Positions 54,783-64,000 of a DNA stretch of 64,000 bases are shown here, piece after piece. The stretch lies in NCBI RefSeq assembly GCF_001297775.1, contig NZ_LIFX01000003.1:186001-250000 (forward strand), given 5' to 3'. The position numbers and the translations under genes were made by a program. This DNA is from Trabulsiella odontotermitis (GTDB lineage Bacteria; Pseudomonadota; Gammaproteobacteria; Enterobacterales; Enterobacteriaceae). The first letter of the stretch is position 1; each line of letters opens with the position of its first letter. The notes under the pieces were generated by a model that had not been told where the DNA came from, did not search any database, and was given only the letters and a program-made list of their open reading frames with translations.

Positions 54783-56228
54783 TCAGGCTTTTGCCGCGTG
54801 AGTGTCGGCGGCATGCAGCGCCCGGGCTTTCGCTGCGTCCTCTTCAACCGGGATATCCTCAAAGCCAAGCAGCAGCGTCAGGACAAAGGAAAGTACGACC
54901 GCCAGCGCCATCACGCCAACCACCCAGACGATGGAGATCGGGTTGGCCGGATCAAAGAACTGGACGCTGGTGAACAGGCCAGGCGCTGCCATCGAATGGC
55001 TGGCAAGCCCGGCGGCACCGGCGACCGCGCCGCAGACGAAACCGCTGATCAGACTGGCGATAAGCGGACGTTTCAGGCGAACGGCTACCCCGTACAGCGC
55101 CGGTTCAGAAATCCCCGCCAGAATCGCGGAAGCCGCCGCAGCCAGCGCCGTCTGGCGCAGTTCCGGGTTTTTGGTTTTCCATGCCACCGCCAGCGAAGAG
55201 CCACCGAGCGACAGGTTAGCACCGATTTCCGACGGCATAACCATGCCTTCTTTACCGGTTTCGGCGATGGTCTGAATGATGGTCGGGGTAAACACGCGGT
55301 GCATCCCGGTCATCACCAGCAGCGGCCACAGGGCGCCCATAATGGCGACCGACAGCCAGCCGAGATAACCGTGAATGGTGTACACCAGCGCGGAAATCGC
55401 GCTACCAATCCAGATGCCAATTGGCCCGATTAACAGGATAGCCAGCGGTGCCGCGATCAGCACAATCAGCATCGGCTTGAGGAAGTTTTTGGTCACTGCC
55501 GGGGTGATTCTGTCGACCCAGCGTTCGATATACGACAGGCACCAGGTCATCACCAGCGCCGGGATAACCGTATAGGTGTATTTCACGGCGGTGACTGGAA
55601 TCAACGCGAACTGCACCTGCTCGCCCTGAGCGGCTTTCGCCATCAGATCGATAAATGCCGGATGCACCAGCACGCCAGCAATGGCAATCGCCAGCGACAT
55701 GTTGGTTTTGAATTTTAGCGCGGCTGAGGCTGCCACCATCAGCGGCAGGAAGAAGAACGCGCCGTCGCCAATTACCGTCAGAATAGTCAGCGTGGGCGAC
55801 GCTTTTGGCAGCGCGCCAGACATTTCCAGCACCATCGCCAGCAGTTTGATCATCGAGCCGCCGATGATGGCCGGGATCAGCGGCGACATGGTGCCGATCA
55901 GCGCGTCGAGGATCCCGGCGCCGATACGGCGGAGCGTCAGTTTCGGTTTTTCCGTCGGCTCTGTGGGTTTCAGATCCCCCGGCAGCAGGGCGACCACTTC
56001 CTGATAAGCCTGGGAAACGGTGTTGCCGATAATCACCTGACATTGATTGTCGCTGCGCACCACGCCCAGCACGCCGTTGAGGCCTTTCAGCGTGGCGCTG
56101 TCGACGCGGTCGTTATCTTTCACCACGAAGCGCAGACGGGTCATGCAGTGGGTGACTGCGGTAATATTATCGACGCCACCGAGAGCATCGATGACGGCGC
56201 GGGCCAGAGCCGGATAATTTTTGGACAT
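54783..56228 (-). CDS. ascF: PTS beta-glucoside EIIBC component AscF
   Basis: Membrane permease that takes up and phosphorylates cellobiose-, arbutin- or salicin-type beta-glucosides. It has 481 residues (E. coli 485) from ATG 56228; an in-frame start at 56282 lies over the operator and is less likely. The N-terminal EIIB domain has the phospho-cysteine in AVTHCMTRLRFVV (about 25). The EIIC domain (from about 105) has about ten helices, including GILDALIGTMSPLIPAIIGGSMIKL. There is no fused EIIA domain, so a separate EIIA (Crr) must phosphorylate it. Confidence 0.94.
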   Translation of the reverse strand: MSKNYPALARAVIDALGGVDNITAVTHCMTRLRFVVKDNDRVDSATLKGLNGVLGVVRSDNQCQVIIGNTVSQAYQEVVALLPGDLKPTEPTEKPKLTLRRIGAGILDALIGTMSPLIPAIIGGSMIKLLAMVLEMSGALPKASPTLTILTVIGDGAFFFLPLMVAASAALKFKTNMSLAIAIAGVLVHPAFIDLMAKAAQGEQVQFALIPVTAVKYTYTVIPALVMTWCLSYIERWVDRITPAVTKNFLKPMLIVLIAAPLAILLIGPIGIWIGSAISALVYTIHGYLGWLSVAIMGALWPLLVMTGMHRVFTPTIIQTIAETGKEGMVMPSEIGANLSLGGSSLAVAWKTKNPELRQTALAAAASAILAGISEPALYGVAVRLKRPLIASLISGFVCGAVAGAAGLASHSMAAPGLFTSVQFFDPANPISIVWVVGVMALAVVLSFVLTLLLGFEDIPVEEDAAKARALHAADTHAAKA

Positions 56229-56268
56229 CGGATTGTCATCCTGTTTTAGGGGTACGAACATCACGTAG

Positions 56269-56280
56269 GAAACCGGTTCC
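56269..56280. promoter_or_regulatory. Candidate AscG operator
   Basis: GAAACCGGTTCC matches the AscG-type palindrome GAAACCGGTTTC at 11 of 12 positions. It lies 41 bases upstream of the ascF start, in the divergent ascF/ascG gap (56229-56431), where it could repress both directions. Confidence 0.65.
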
Positions 56281-56431
56281 ACAAAATCATGATGAGTTTC
56301 ATAAATTGAAGCAATGGAAATTTCGAATCATTTTTTCTTTTTGTGATTCAGATCGTCAATTGCAGCGGGGTGCTGAAAAAGCACAACGGCTGAAGTACAC
56401 TGCGAAGATTAATTTCAGATGGATACGCAAC

Positions 56432-57445
56432 ATGGCAACGATGCTGGAAGTGGCAAAGCGTGCCGGGGTCTCGAAGGCCACGGTTTCCCGGGTACTTTCG
56501 GGGAATGGCTATGTCAGCCAGGAGACCAAAGATCGCGTTTTTCATGCCATCGAAGAGAGCGGTTACCGCCCGAATCTGCTGGCGCGCAATCTGGCAACGC
56601 AAAAAACCCAGACCCTGGGTCTGGTGGTCACCAACACGCTTTATCACGGCGTCTATTTCAGCGAGCTACTGTTTCATGCCGCGCGCATGACAGAAGACCA
56701 GGGGCGTCAGCTGATTCTGGCGGATGGTAAACACAGTGCTGAAGAAGAGCGCGAGGCGATCCAGTATCTGCTCGATATGCGCTGCGACGCGATCGTGATT
56801 TACCCGCGTTTTCTCAGCGTCGAAGAGATGGATGAGATCGTTGAGAGTCATTCACGGCCAATTGTGGTGCTGAATCGCCGCCTGCGGCATAACAGCAGTC
56901 ACAGCGTGTTCTGCGATCACAAAGCCACCAGTCAGGCGGCGGTTGAGCAACTGATTACGTTGGGCCACCGCGACATTGCCTTCGTGACGGGGTCGCTTGA
57001 TTCGCCGACCGGCGTGGAACGTCTTTCGGGTTACAAAGAGGCACTCTTCCGGCATAGCATCCCGCTGCGCGAGTCGTTGATCGTCTCAGGGAAATGGACG
57101 CCTGCCAGCGGCACGGAAGCGGTGGATACGCTGCTGACGCGCCAGGAGAGGTTCAGCGCGATTGTTGCCAGCAACGACGATATGGCCGTCGGCGTCCTCA
57201 AACAATTGCATCATCACGGCGTTCAGGTACCGCAGCAGGTGTCGGTGATCGGGTTCGATGACATCGCATTAGCGCCTTATATGATCCCGTCGCTGGCGAG
57301 CGTCAGAATACCCGTCACCGAGATGATCAAAGAGACGATTGGCCGGGTGATTTTTATGCTCAACGGCGGTGAGTTTAAATTACAACAGCGTTTTACCGGC
57401 GAGCTGATTTCACGCGATTCTGTCACTCACGGGCCGCACGCCTGA
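56432..57445 (+). CDS. ascG: LacI-family repressor AscG
   Basis: Repressor of ascFB. It has 337 residues (E. coli 336) from ATG 56432; the frame is open upstream, but this start gives MATMLEVAKRAGVSKATVSRVLSGNGYVSQ, the LacI-type DNA-binding domain. The hinge (YRPNLLARNLA) and the periplasmic-binding-like sensor domain (from about 60) contain DMRCDAIVIYPRFL, ASNDDMAVGVLKQL and VSVIGFDDIALAPYMIPSLASVRIP. It is divergent from ascF. hydN lies 133 bases downstream. Confidence 0.94.
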   Translation: MATMLEVAKRAGVSKATVSRVLSGNGYVSQETKDRVFHAIEESGYRPNLLARNLATQKTQTLGLVVTNTLYHGVYFSELLFHAARMTEDQGRQLILADGKHSAEEEREAIQYLLDMRCDAIVIYPRFLSVEEMDEIVESHSRPIVVLNRRLRHNSSHSVFCDHKATSQAAVEQLITLGHRDIAFVTGSLDSPTGVERLSGYKEALFRHSIPLRESLIVSGKWTPASGTEAVDTLLTRQERFSAIVASNDDMAVGVLKQLHHHGVQVPQQVSVIGFDDIALAPYMIPSLASVRIPVTEMIKETIGRVIFMLNGGEFKLQQRFTGELISRDSVTHGPHA

Positions 57446-57455
57446 TGTCGTCAGC

Positions 57456-57481
57456 TGTCATCGTCACTAGTGTCGATGACA
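57456..57481. promoter_or_regulatory. Near-perfect palindrome upstream of hydN (candidate FhlA site)
   Basis: TGTCATCG (57456-57463) is the reverse complement of CGATGACA (57474-57481), and the middle CACTAGTG is itself palindromic. Only one of the 13 base pairs is mismatched. It is 45 bases upstream of the hydN sigma-54 promoter. Its right half shares TGTCGATGACA with the hyp/hyf control region. These features suit an activator enhancer site. Confidence 0.6.
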
Positions 57482-57526
57482 GCGATCCTGCCTCAGAATT
57501 TGTCAATAAATCAATGCGTTAAAAGA

Positions 57527-57542
57527 TGGCGTGATTTATGCA
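57527..57542 (+). promoter_or_regulatory. Sigma-54 promoter of hydN-hypF
   Basis: TGGCGTGATTTATGCA has GG and GC 10 bases apart and ends 36 bases before the hydN start. hydN-hypF is FhlA- and sigma-54-dependent in E. coli. Confidence 0.8.
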
Positions 57543-57578
57543 TTCTTCCGGTGTTAACTGTTAATGCTGGAGAACTGG

Positions 57579-58124
57579 ATGAACCGTTTCATCATCGCTG
57601 ATGCGAGCAGATGTATTGGCTGCCGCACCTGTGAAGTGGCCTGCGTGGTTTCCCATCAGGAAAATCAGGACTGCGCGGCGCTGACGCCACAAACCTTCCT
57701 GCCACGTATTCATGTGATTAAAGGCGTGAATATCTCCACGGCTACCGCCTGTCGCCAGTGCGAGGACGCGCCCTGCGCTAACGTCTGCCCGAACGGCGCC
57801 ATCAGCCGCGAACAGGGATTTGTGCATGTGATGCAGGAACGCTGCATCGGGTGCAAAACCTGCGTGGTGGCCTGCCCGTATGGCGCGATGGAAGTGGTGG
57901 TGCGTCCGGTGATCCGCAGCAGCGGCGCGGGGCTGAAAGTGCGGGCAGAAAAAGCCGAAGCCAACAAGTGCGATCTCTGTTTTCACCGCGCCGATGGCCC
58001 GTCCTGCGTGGCGTCGTGCCCGACGCATGCGCTGGTGTGCGTTGACCGCGACAAACTTGAACAACTCAGCGCGGAAAAACGTCGCCGTGCGGTGCTCGAC
58101 ACCCGCGTGTCGCTCCCCTTTTAA
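57579..58124 (+). CDS. hydN: Electron-transport Fe-S protein HydN
   Basis: HycB/HyfA-like ferredoxin needed for full formate dehydrogenase H activity. It has 181 residues (E. coli 175) from ATG 57579, with GGAG 6 bases upstream. Four 4Fe-4S motifs: CIGCRTCEVAC (about 12-22), CRQCEDAPCANVCP, CIGCKTCVVACP and CDLCFHRADGPSCVASCP. It is first in the hydN-hypF unit. Confidence 0.94.
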   Translation: MNRFIIADASRCIGCRTCEVACVVSHQENQDCAALTPQTFLPRIHVIKGVNISTATACRQCEDAPCANVCPNGAISREQGFVHVMQERCIGCKTCVVACPYGAMEVVVRPVIRSSGAGLKVRAEKAEANKCDLCFHRADGPSCVASCPTHALVCVDRDKLEQLSAEKRRRAVLDTRVSLPF

Positions 58125-58140
58125 ATTCTCATCAACCGCG

Positions 58141-58179
58141 CTAATGTCGGCGTGAAAGGGCAGGTAGCGACGACATTAG
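58141..58179 (+). repeat. Inverted repeat in the hydN-hypF gap
   Basis: CTAATGTCG (58141-58149) is the exact reverse complement of CGACATTAG (58171-58179), 21 bases apart and ending one base before the GAGG ribosome site of hypF. A mRNA hairpin controlling hypF translation, or an operator, is possible. Function unknown. Confidence 0.5.
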
Positions 58180-58187
58180 TGAGGCAC

Positions 58188-60413
58188 ATGAACAGTAACG
58201 GCGTACAGCTGCGCATTCGCGGCAAAGTGCAGGGAGTCGGGTTTCGACCGTTTGTCTGGCAACTGGCCTGCCAGTCTCAGCGCGTGGGTGATGTCTGCAA
58301 TGATGGCGCGGGCGTGCTGATCCGCCTGCTGGGCGAGGAAGGGGATTTCGTCACTCAGTTGCAGGCGCACTGCCCGCCACTGGCGAAAATCGACAGCGTG
58401 GAACGTTCACCGTTTGACTGGTCGCCGATCCCCACTGACTTTACGATCCGCGAAAGCGGCGCGGGTAGCATGGCGACGCAGATCGTCCCCGATGCGGCCA
58501 CCTGTGCGGACTGCGTCGCCGAAATGAATGACCCGCGTGATCGTCGTTACCGTTACCCCTTTATCAACTGCACCCATTGTGGTCCGCGCTTTACCATCAT
58601 CAACGCCATGCCCTATGACCGCCCCTTTACAGTGATGGCGGCGTTTCCGCTGTGCGCTGACTGCGCCGCCGAATACCGTAATCCGGCGGATCGCCGTTTC
58701 CACGCCCAGCCAGTGGCATGCCCCGTCTGTGGGCCGCAACTGCTGTGGCAACAGGGAACGCAAACGCAACATAAAGAAGCGGCATTGCAGGCGGCGATTG
58801 ACCTGCTGCGCACGGGCGGCATTGTCGCCATCAAAGGTATCGGTGGTTTTCATCTTGCCTGTGATGCCCGCAACGACGCTGCGGTCGCACTGCTGCGCAC
58901 CCGCAAACATCGTCCGGCCAAACCGCTGGCGGTGATGATCCCGGATGCCAGTGTTGTTCCATCAGAAGCGCGCCAGCTGTTGACGACGCCTGCTGCGCCC
59001 ATTGTGCTGGTGGCGAAATCCTGTGTGCCCGATCTGAGCGACGCCATCGCCCCGGGGCTGGATGAAGTGGGCGTGATGCTGGCGGCAAACCCGTTGCAGC
59101 ATCTGCTGATGCAGGCGCTTCAGTGCCCGCTGGTGATGACCTCCGGCAACCTGAGCGGCAAACCGCCCGCCATAACTAACGAACAGGCGCTGGCGGATTT
59201 GCAGGGGATCGCTGACGGATTTTTATTGCACAATCGCGATATCGTGCAGCGCATGGATGATTCGGTTGTCCGCGCCAGCGGTGAAATGCTGCGTCGTTCG
59301 CGGGGTTACGTGCCGGATGCGCTGCCGTTGCCGCCGGGATTCGCCGATGTCCCGCCGATGCTGTGTCTGGGCGCTGATCTGAAAAATACCTTCTGCCTGG
59401 TGCGCGGTGACCAGGCGGTGCTGAGCCAGCATCTGGGCGATTTGAGCGATGAGGGCGTTGAAAAGCAGTGGCGCGATGCGCTGACGCTGATGCAGGACAT
59501 CTACGATTTCACGCCACAGCAGGTGGTGGCGGACGCACACCCTGGTTACTGCTCATCACAATGGGCAGCATCAATGGCGCTGCCGGTGCAGACCGTGTTG
59601 CATCATCACGCTCATGCTGCCGCCTGTCTCGCCGAACACGGCTGGCCGCTCGCGGGTGGTGATGTGATCGCCCTGACGCTCGATGGCACCGGGATGGGGG
59701 AACACGACACATTGTGGGGCGGAGAGTGTCTGCGCGTTAATTATCGTGAGTGCGAGCGTCTTGGCGGACTGCCTGCGGTGGCGCTGCCGGGGGGCGATCT
59801 GGCCGCGCGTCAGCCGTGGCGAAACCTGCTGGCGCAGAGTCTGGCGTTCATTCCTGACTGGCAGCAGGAACCCATGTTGCAGAAATTGCAGGCCTATAAC
59901 TGGCCGGTGGTGGCACGGGCGATTGAAAAAGGGATTAACGCGCCGAAGGCGTCGTCCTGCGGGCGACTGTTTGATGCCGTGGCCTGTGCGCTGGATTGCG
60001 CCCCAGAAACCCTGAGCTATGAAGGCGAGGCCGCCTGTCTGCTGGAAGCGCTGGCGGCAACGTGTGAGGACCGCGAGCATCCGGTGACGCTGCCCTGCCG
60101 GGAAGGTTTGCTGGATCTCGCCACGTTCTGGCAGCAGTGGCTGCACTGGCAGGCGACGCCCGCGCAAAAAGCCTGGGCGTTTCATGATGCGCTGGCGCAA
60201 GGGTTCGCCGCGATGATGCGCCACCATGCGCAGTCCCGCGGCATTCAGACGCTGGTATTCAGCGGCGGCGTGATGCATAACCGCCTGCTGTGCGCGCAAC
60301 TGTCGCTGTATCTGAACGATTTCACGCTGCTTTTCCCGTCGCGTTTACCGGCAGGCGATGGCGCAATTGCTTTCGGTCAGGCGGTGATTGCCGCCGCACG
60401 TCCCTGTGCGTGA
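58188..60413 (+). CDS. hypF: Hydrogenase maturation carbamoyltransferase HypF
   Basis: Makes carbamoyl-adenylate from carbamoyl phosphate and ATP and transfers the carbamoyl group to HypE. It has 741 residues (E. coli 750) from ATG 58188 (GAGG upstream). In order: an acylphosphatase domain ([13 protein letters not shown], about 10-22), two zinc-finger motifs (CADCVAEM...CTHCG and CADCAAEY...CPVCG, about 105-190), a YrdC-like domain ([15 protein letters not shown]), and a Kae1-like transferase domain with [15 protein letters not shown] and [13 protein letters not shown]. It completes the HypA-F set within the window. Confidence 0.96.
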   Translation: MNSNGVQLRIRGKVQGVGFRPFVWQLACQSQRVGDVCNDGAGVLIRLLGEEGDFVTQLQAHCPPLAKIDSVERSPFDWSPIPTDFTIRESGAGSMATQIVPDAATCADCVAEMNDPRDRRYRYPFINCTHCGPRFTIINAMPYDRPFTVMAAFPLCADCAAEYRNPADRRFHAQPVACPVCGPQLLWQQGTQTQHKEAALQAAIDLLRTGGIVAIKGIGGFHLACDARNDAAVALLRTRKHRPAKPLAVMIPDASVVPSEARQLLTTPAAPIVLVAKSCVPDLSDAIAPGLDEVGVMLAANPLQHLLMQALQCPLVMTSGNLSGKPPAITNEQALADLQGIADGFLLHNRDIVQRMDDSVVRASGEMLRRSRGYVPDALPLPPGFADVPPMLCLGADLKNTFCLVRGDQAVLSQHLGDLSDEGVEKQWRDALTLMQDIYDFTPQQVVADAHPGYCSSQWAASMALPVQTVLHHHAHAAACLAEHGWPLAGGDVIALTLDGTGMGEHDTLWGGECLRVNYRECERLGGLPAVALPGGDLAARQPWRNLLAQSLAFIPDWQQEPMLQKLQAYNWPVVARAIEKGINAPKASSCGRLFDAVACALDCAPETLSYEGEAACLLEALAATCEDREHPVTLPCREGLLDLATFWQQWLHWQATPAQKAWAFHDALAQGFAAMMRHHAQSRGIQTLVFSGGVMHNRLLCAQLSLYLNDFTLLFPSRLPAGDGAIAFGQAVIAAARPCA

Positions 60414-60425
60414 GGGTAACAAGGG

Positions 60426-61559
60426 TTATAGCGATAATGCCTTCAGCAGCGCAAAACCCTCTTTCATGTGATCTTCACTGACCACGAAAGCGCACAGTTT
60501 TTCCCGGGCATCGACACCTTTCGCCACCATCCCCTGCGCGTTGCTGACGATATGCCAGGTCAGATCGGCGCGACGGGTATCTCCTGCCAGGTGCAGCGGC
60601 ACGTCCGGCGTTTTAACCTTCACCAGCATCGGCGACAGTTTCAGTGTGCCCGGCTGGCCCAGCAGGTTGCGGGCGAGCGTCATGGCGCTCAGCAGAATGG
60701 GTTGCAGGAACGGCAGCACTTGGCCGTTGATCTCCGCGCAGTCACCCAGCGCATAGATATCCGGGTGGCTGGTCTGCAACATGTCGTTGACCTCGACGCC
60801 GTGACGAGTCTGTAAACCGGCGCGGCGGGCGAGGGCGGTTTCCGGGCGCAGACCCGCAGCGGCAACCACCGCATCGACTTCAATGATCCGCTGACGATCG
60901 AGCATCACGCGAATCCCGCTGGCTGACTTCTCCAGCGCCTGCAACTGGCTTTTCAGCAGCAGATGTACGCCCATGTCAGTCAGACGGTGCTGCAACCGGC
61001 TACTGGCTTCTGGCGGCATCAGCGAGGCGAGCAGGCTGGCGGCGTTGTCCACCACCGTGACCGCTTTCCCGGCGCGGCTGAAATCCATCGCCAGTTCAGT
61101 GCCAATCAGACCACCACCGACGATCAGCACGCGCTTCGCGTCATGCAGTTGCGTTTGCGAAGCCGCATACTCCTGCTGGCTGTTGAGCGTCAGCATCAGC
61201 TCACGGCCAGGAACGGGCGGAATAAACGGCGTGGCCCCCGTCGCCAGTACCAGTTTGTCAAAATGCCACTGCTTATCGCGGCATTTCACCACATGGGCGT
61301 CGGCGTCGATGTCGGTTATCCAGGTGTGCGGAAACAGACGCAAGTTATACTGTTCGGCGAAATCCCCGGCGGATTGCAGTGTGAGATCGGCGGCGTGCAT
61401 GCCGCGGCTGATCACGTGGCTGATGTCCGGTTTGTTGTATTCGTCCATGCAGTCAGCCGCAATCAGGGTGAGTGGGATTGCAGCATCCTGTTTACGAATA
61501 TTTTTTACCAGCTGGCGGGCGGCGAAGCCTGAACCAATTATCACGATACCGTGGCTCAT
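60426..61559 (-). CDS. norW: NADH:flavorubredoxin reductase NorW
   Basis: FAD enzyme passing electrons from NADH to the rubredoxin domain of NorV. It has 377 residues, the E. coli length. The N-terminal FAD-binding [17 protein letters not shown] (about 8-24), the NADH-binding [28 protein letters not shown] (about 144-170) and the second FAD motif [10 protein letters not shown] are present. It overlaps norV by 4 bases and ends 12 bases from the convergent hypF stop. Confidence 0.96.
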   Translation of the reverse strand: MSHGIVIIGSGFAARQLVKNIRKQDAAIPLTLIAADCMDEYNKPDISHVISRGMHAADLTLQSAGDFAEQYNLRLFPHTWITDIDADAHVVKCRDKQWHFDKLVLATGATPFIPPVPGRELMLTLNSQQEYAASQTQLHDAKRVLIVGGGLIGTELAMDFSRAGKAVTVVDNAASLLASLMPPEASSRLQHRLTDMGVHLLLKSQLQALEKSASGIRVMLDRQRIIEVDAVVAAAGLRPETALARRAGLQTRHGVEVNDMLQTSHPDIYALGDCAEINGQVLPFLQPILLSAMTLARNLLGQPGTLKLSPMLVKVKTPDVPLHLAGDTRRADLTWHIVSNAQGMVAKGVDAREKLCAFVVSEDHMKEGFALLKALSL

Positions 61560-62998
61560 TTTGCCTCCGTTGCCAGTACATCAAAGACCTCTTTGCCCAG
61601 CGAGCATTCCGGGCACAGGAAACTGTCCTGCACGTCATTCCACGGCGTGCCCGGCTGCACGTCCTGATTGGGCTCGCCTTTCGCAGGATCGTAAACCCAC
61701 TGACACACGCTGCATTGCATGGATGGTCCCAGGTCTGCTGCGGTTGCAGCGGCACAGGCACAAACTTCTGCCGCTGCGGCTTTCTCATTAACGGGCAGCG
61801 GCGCGAGTGCCCACTGACGGGCGATGTCACGACCATGCTCGCGGCAGACTTCCAGCGCATCCTGATCCGGGCGCCATTTGGCTTTCAGACTCAGCGACAT
61901 CTCAAAACCGGCATCCTGCAGGCGGGTCGACAGACGGTCAACCGCGCCGCCGCTCCAGCCGTGAGAACCAAACGCGCTGGCGTGTTTATTACGAAAACGC
62001 AGGCCGGTCATCTCTTCCACCAGACCGGCAATCTTCGGCATCATCACATTGTTCATGGTTGAGGTGCCGACCAGTACGCCTTTGGAGCGGAAAACGTTGG
62101 TCAGAATGTCGTTTTTATCGCTGCGGGAAACGTTAAAAATTTTCACTGCGACGCGTGGATCGACCTCGTTGATCCCCTGGGCGATGGCGTCGGCCATCAT
62201 CCGGGTGTTGTTGGACATGGTGTCGTAGAAAATCGTGATCCTGTCTTCCTGGTAATCCGCCGCCCACTTCAGGTACTGCTCAACGATTTGTGTCGGGTTG
62301 TCGCGCCACACCACACCGTGCGAGGTGGCAATCATATCGACCGGCAGGTTGAAACCGAGGATTTCAGTAATTTTCGGCGTCACCAGGCGGCTGAACGGCG
62401 TCAGGATGTTGGCGTAATAGCGCAGGCACTGCTCATACAGTTCCGTTTGATCCACTTCATCATTAAACAGGCGTTCATCGCAGTAGTGCTGGCCGAAGGC
62501 GTCGTTGCTGAACAGCACCGCGTCACCGGTCAGGTAAGTCATCATGCTGTCCGGCCAGTGCAGCATCGGCGTTTCCACGAAGATCAACTGCTTGCCGTTG
62601 CCAATATCCAGGCTGTCACCCGTTTTAACGACGTTAAAGTGCCATTCCGGGTGGTGATGGTGACCGGTAATGGAGTCGATGGCGTTGGCGGTACAGTAAA
62701 TCGGCGTATCAGGAATGCATGCCATCAGTTCGGTCAGCGCCCCGGCGTGGTCCTCTTCGGCATGGTTGATGATGATGTAGTCGATATCGGTGAGGTCGAT
62801 TTCCGCGCGCAGGTTCTGGACAAATTCGCGACTGAATTTGTGATCGACAGTGTCAATCAGGACGTTTTTCTCTTCGCGAATCAAATAGCTGTTATAGCTG
62901 CTGCCTCTGAGCGTTTTGTATTCCGTCCCGTGGAAGTCGCGTACTTCCCAGTCACGTTGTCCAACCCAATGAATGTTATTTTTTACATGAATAGCCAT
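61556..62998 (-). CDS. norV: Anaerobic nitric oxide reductase flavorubredoxin NorV
   Basis: Reduces NO to N2O under anaerobic conditions. It has 480 residues (E. coli 479). The N-terminal diiron beta-lactamase-like domain has HAEEDHAG (about 79-86), [11 protein letters not shown] and SHGVVW. The flavodoxin domain (about 254-393) has [16 protein letters not shown] and SHGWSGGAV. The C-terminal rubredoxin has [10 protein letters not shown] and CPECS. A variable Ala-rich linker (about 400-422) joins flavodoxin and rubredoxin. It is first in norVW, controlled by the divergent norR. Confidence 0.97.
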   Translation of the reverse strand: MAIHVKNNIHWVGQRDWEVRDFHGTEYKTLRGSSYNSYLIREEKNVLIDTVDHKFSREFVQNLRAEIDLTDIDYIIINHAEEDHAGALTELMACIPDTPIYCTANAIDSITGHHHHPEWHFNVVKTGDSLDIGNGKQLIFVETPMLHWPDSMMTYLTGDAVLFSNDAFGQHYCDERLFNDEVDQTELYEQCLRYYANILTPFSRLVTPKITEILGFNLPVDMIATSHGVVWRDNPTQIVEQYLKWAADYQEDRITIFYDTMSNNTRMMADAIAQGINEVDPRVAVKIFNVSRSDKNDILTNVFRSKGVLVGTSTMNNVMMPKIAGLVEEMTGLRFRNKHASAFGSHGWSGGAVDRLSTRLQDAGFEMSLSLKAKWRPDQDALEVCREHGRDIARQWALAPLPVNEKAAAAEVCACAAATAADLGPSMQCSVCQWVYDPAKGEPNQDVQPGTPWNDVQDSFLCPECSLGKEVFDVLATEAK

Positions 62999-63045
62999 GA
63001 CAACCTCAGTGATCTCTGCATCGTTGAAAAAGATAAATGGCTATT

Positions 63046-63061
63046 ATCAAATGTCGTGCCA
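63046..63061 (-). promoter_or_regulatory. Candidate sigma-54 promoter of norVW
   Basis: On the minus strand the sequence reads TGGCACGACATTTGAT. The -24 element TGGCAC is perfect; the -12 element is TTGAT instead of TTGCW, one base off. It lies 48 bases before the norV start, with three NorR-type sites upstream. Confidence 0.65.
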
Positions 63062-63115
63062 ATTTTTATTTTATTGATTTTAAACGGTTAATTAATTTCG
63101 TGAAGCATTGTGGTT

Positions 63116-63171
63116 GTCAAAATGACTATCATTAATTTCGTCAATATGACAACATGCATAGTCAAAATGAC
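63116..63171. promoter_or_regulatory. Three NorR-type enhancer sites
   Basis: GTCAAAATGAC (63116-63126), GTCAATATGAC (63140-63150) and GTCAAAATGAC (63161-63171) fit the NorR pattern GT-N7-AC with GTCA/TGAC arms. They start 24 and 21 bases apart in the norV/norR gap. Three sites are needed by NorR in E. coli to build its active hexamer. The third site is 13 bases from the norR start, so norR is probably autoregulated. Confidence 0.85.
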
Positions 63172-63183
63172 AACGAGGTGGCG

Positions 63184-64000
63184 ATGAGTTTTTCCGTTGA
63201 CGTGCTGGCGAAGATCGCCATCGATTTACAAAGTGATATCGGCCATCCGGATCGTTTCGCGCGGCTTATCACAACGCTGCGAGAAGTGCTGGGCTGCGAT
63301 GCCTCGGCGCTGTTGCGTTACGAGGCGCACCAGTTTATTCCGCTGGCCATCGACGGGCTGGCGAAAGACGTGCTGGGGCGACGCTTTACCCTTGCGGGGC
63401 ATCCGCGCCTTGAAGCCATTGCGCGGGCAGGGGATGTGGTGCGTTTTCCCGCTGACAGCACGCTGCCTGATCCCTACGACGGGATGATCCCCGGTCATGA
63501 AAGCCTGAAAGTGCATGCCTGTCTTGGGTTGCCGCTGTTTGCCGGGCAAAATCTGATTGGCGCGCTGACGCTGGACGGCATGTCGGCGGATCAGTTCGAC
63601 AGTTTCAGCGACGAAGAACTGCGGTTGATTGCGGCGCTGGTGTCAGGTGCGCTGAATAATGCGCTGCTGATCGCCCGTCTCGAAAGCCAGAACGTGCTAC
63701 CGGACGCCGCCATCAGTTACAGCGAGCCGGTGGTTCAGGAAATGATTGGCCTTTCCGATCGCATGATGCAGCTGAAAAAAGAGATAGAGATTGTGGCGGC
63801 ATCCGATCTCAACGTGCTGATTGGCGGCGAAACCGGCACCGGAAAGGAGCTGGTGGCGAAAGCGATCCACGAAGGTTCGCCGCGGGCCGCGGATCCGCTG
63901 GTCTATCTCAACTGCGCCGCACTGCCGGAGAGCGTCGCCGAGAGCGAGCTGTTTGGTCATGTCAAAGGGGCGTTCACCGGCGCTATCAGCAATCGCAGCG
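63184..64000 (+). CDS. norR: NorR nitric oxide-sensing sigma-54 activator (3' end beyond window)
   Basis: Activator of norVW that binds NO at a mononuclear iron in its GAF domain. The visible 272 codons start [18 protein letters not shown] at ATG 63184, with GAGG upstream. The GAF domain covers about 10-180 ([20 protein letters not shown]), a linker follows, then the AAA+ domain begins with [21 protein letters not shown] and reaches the GAFTGA loop at the right edge. The C-terminal half and the DNA-binding domain are outside the window. It is the third sigma-54 activator in the window after FhlA and HyfR. Confidence 0.96.
   Translation, partial: MSFSVDVLAKIAIDLQSDIGHPDRFARLITTLREVLGCDASALLRYEAHQFIPLAIDGLAKDVLGRRFTLAGHPRLEAIARAGDVVRFPADSTLPDPYDGMIPGHESLKVHACLGLPLFAGQNLIGALTLDGMSADQFDSFSDEELRLIAALVSGALNNALLIARLESQNVLPDAAISYSEPVVQEMIGLSDRMMQLKKEIEIVAASDLNVLIGGETGTGKELVAKAIHEGSPRAADPLVYLNCAALPESVAESELFGHVKGAFTGAISNRS

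Overview
The window comes from a chromosome of an Escherichia/Citrobacter/Enterobacter-type member of the Enterobacteriaceae. Gene order follows the E. coli K-12 stretch from barA to norR almost gene for gene, and proteins such as RelA, PyrG, Eno, RpoS and MutS read nearly like their E. coli versions. Third positions are GC-rich through most of the window. The species is not E. coli K-12: several intervals that are variable among enterics are filled differently here.

Layout. (1) 1-11.3 kb: barA (runs off the left edge), rlmD, relA, then an AT-rich two-gene cassette where K-12 has mazEF, then mazG, pyrG and eno. (2) 11.3-14.2 kb: an RpiR-type regulator divergent from a NanE-type epimerase, then convergent queE and queD. 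(3) 14.5-23.5 kb: assimilatory sulfate reduction (cysJIH, iap, cysDNC, ygbE). No CRISPR-Cas locus lies between cysH and iap, where E. coli carries type I-E. (4) 23.6-32.5 kb: ftsB-ispD-ispF-truD-surE-pcm-nlpD-rpoS, tightly packed and partly overlapping, facing mutS across one terminator. (5) 32.6-34.1 kb: a SymE-like protein, an NlpC/P60 hydrolase and ygbA. (6) 34.1-53.3 kb: a hydrogen-metabolism island. hypABCDE-fhlA runs leftward. A ten-gene hydrogenase operon runs rightward from the shared control region. Then come a convergent second sigma-54 activator and the maturation endopeptidase hycI. (7) 53.3-57.4 kb: ascG/ascFB beta-glucoside utilisation. (8) 57.5-60.4 kb: hydN-hypF with a sigma-54 promoter. 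(9) 60.4-64 kb: nitric oxide detoxification norVW, divergent from norR (runs off the right edge).

The main observation is the hydrogenase operon. It occupies the locus where E. coli has hyc (hydrogenase 3), but its subunits are of the hydrogenase-4 (Hyf) type. The membrane arm has five proteins (HyfB, C, D, E, F) instead of the two (HycC, HycD) of formate hydrogenlyase 1. The regulator downstream resembles HyfR, the repressor gene hycA is absent, and hycI is kept. FhlA, HyfR, the sigma-54 promoters in front of hypA, hyfA and hydN, the Hyp maturases and HydN look like one regulon making a Hyd-4 formate hydrogenlyase (FHL-2).

The least explained stretch is the low-GC cassette at 6.0-7.2 kb: a DUF4225-like protein followed by a three-helix membrane protein.
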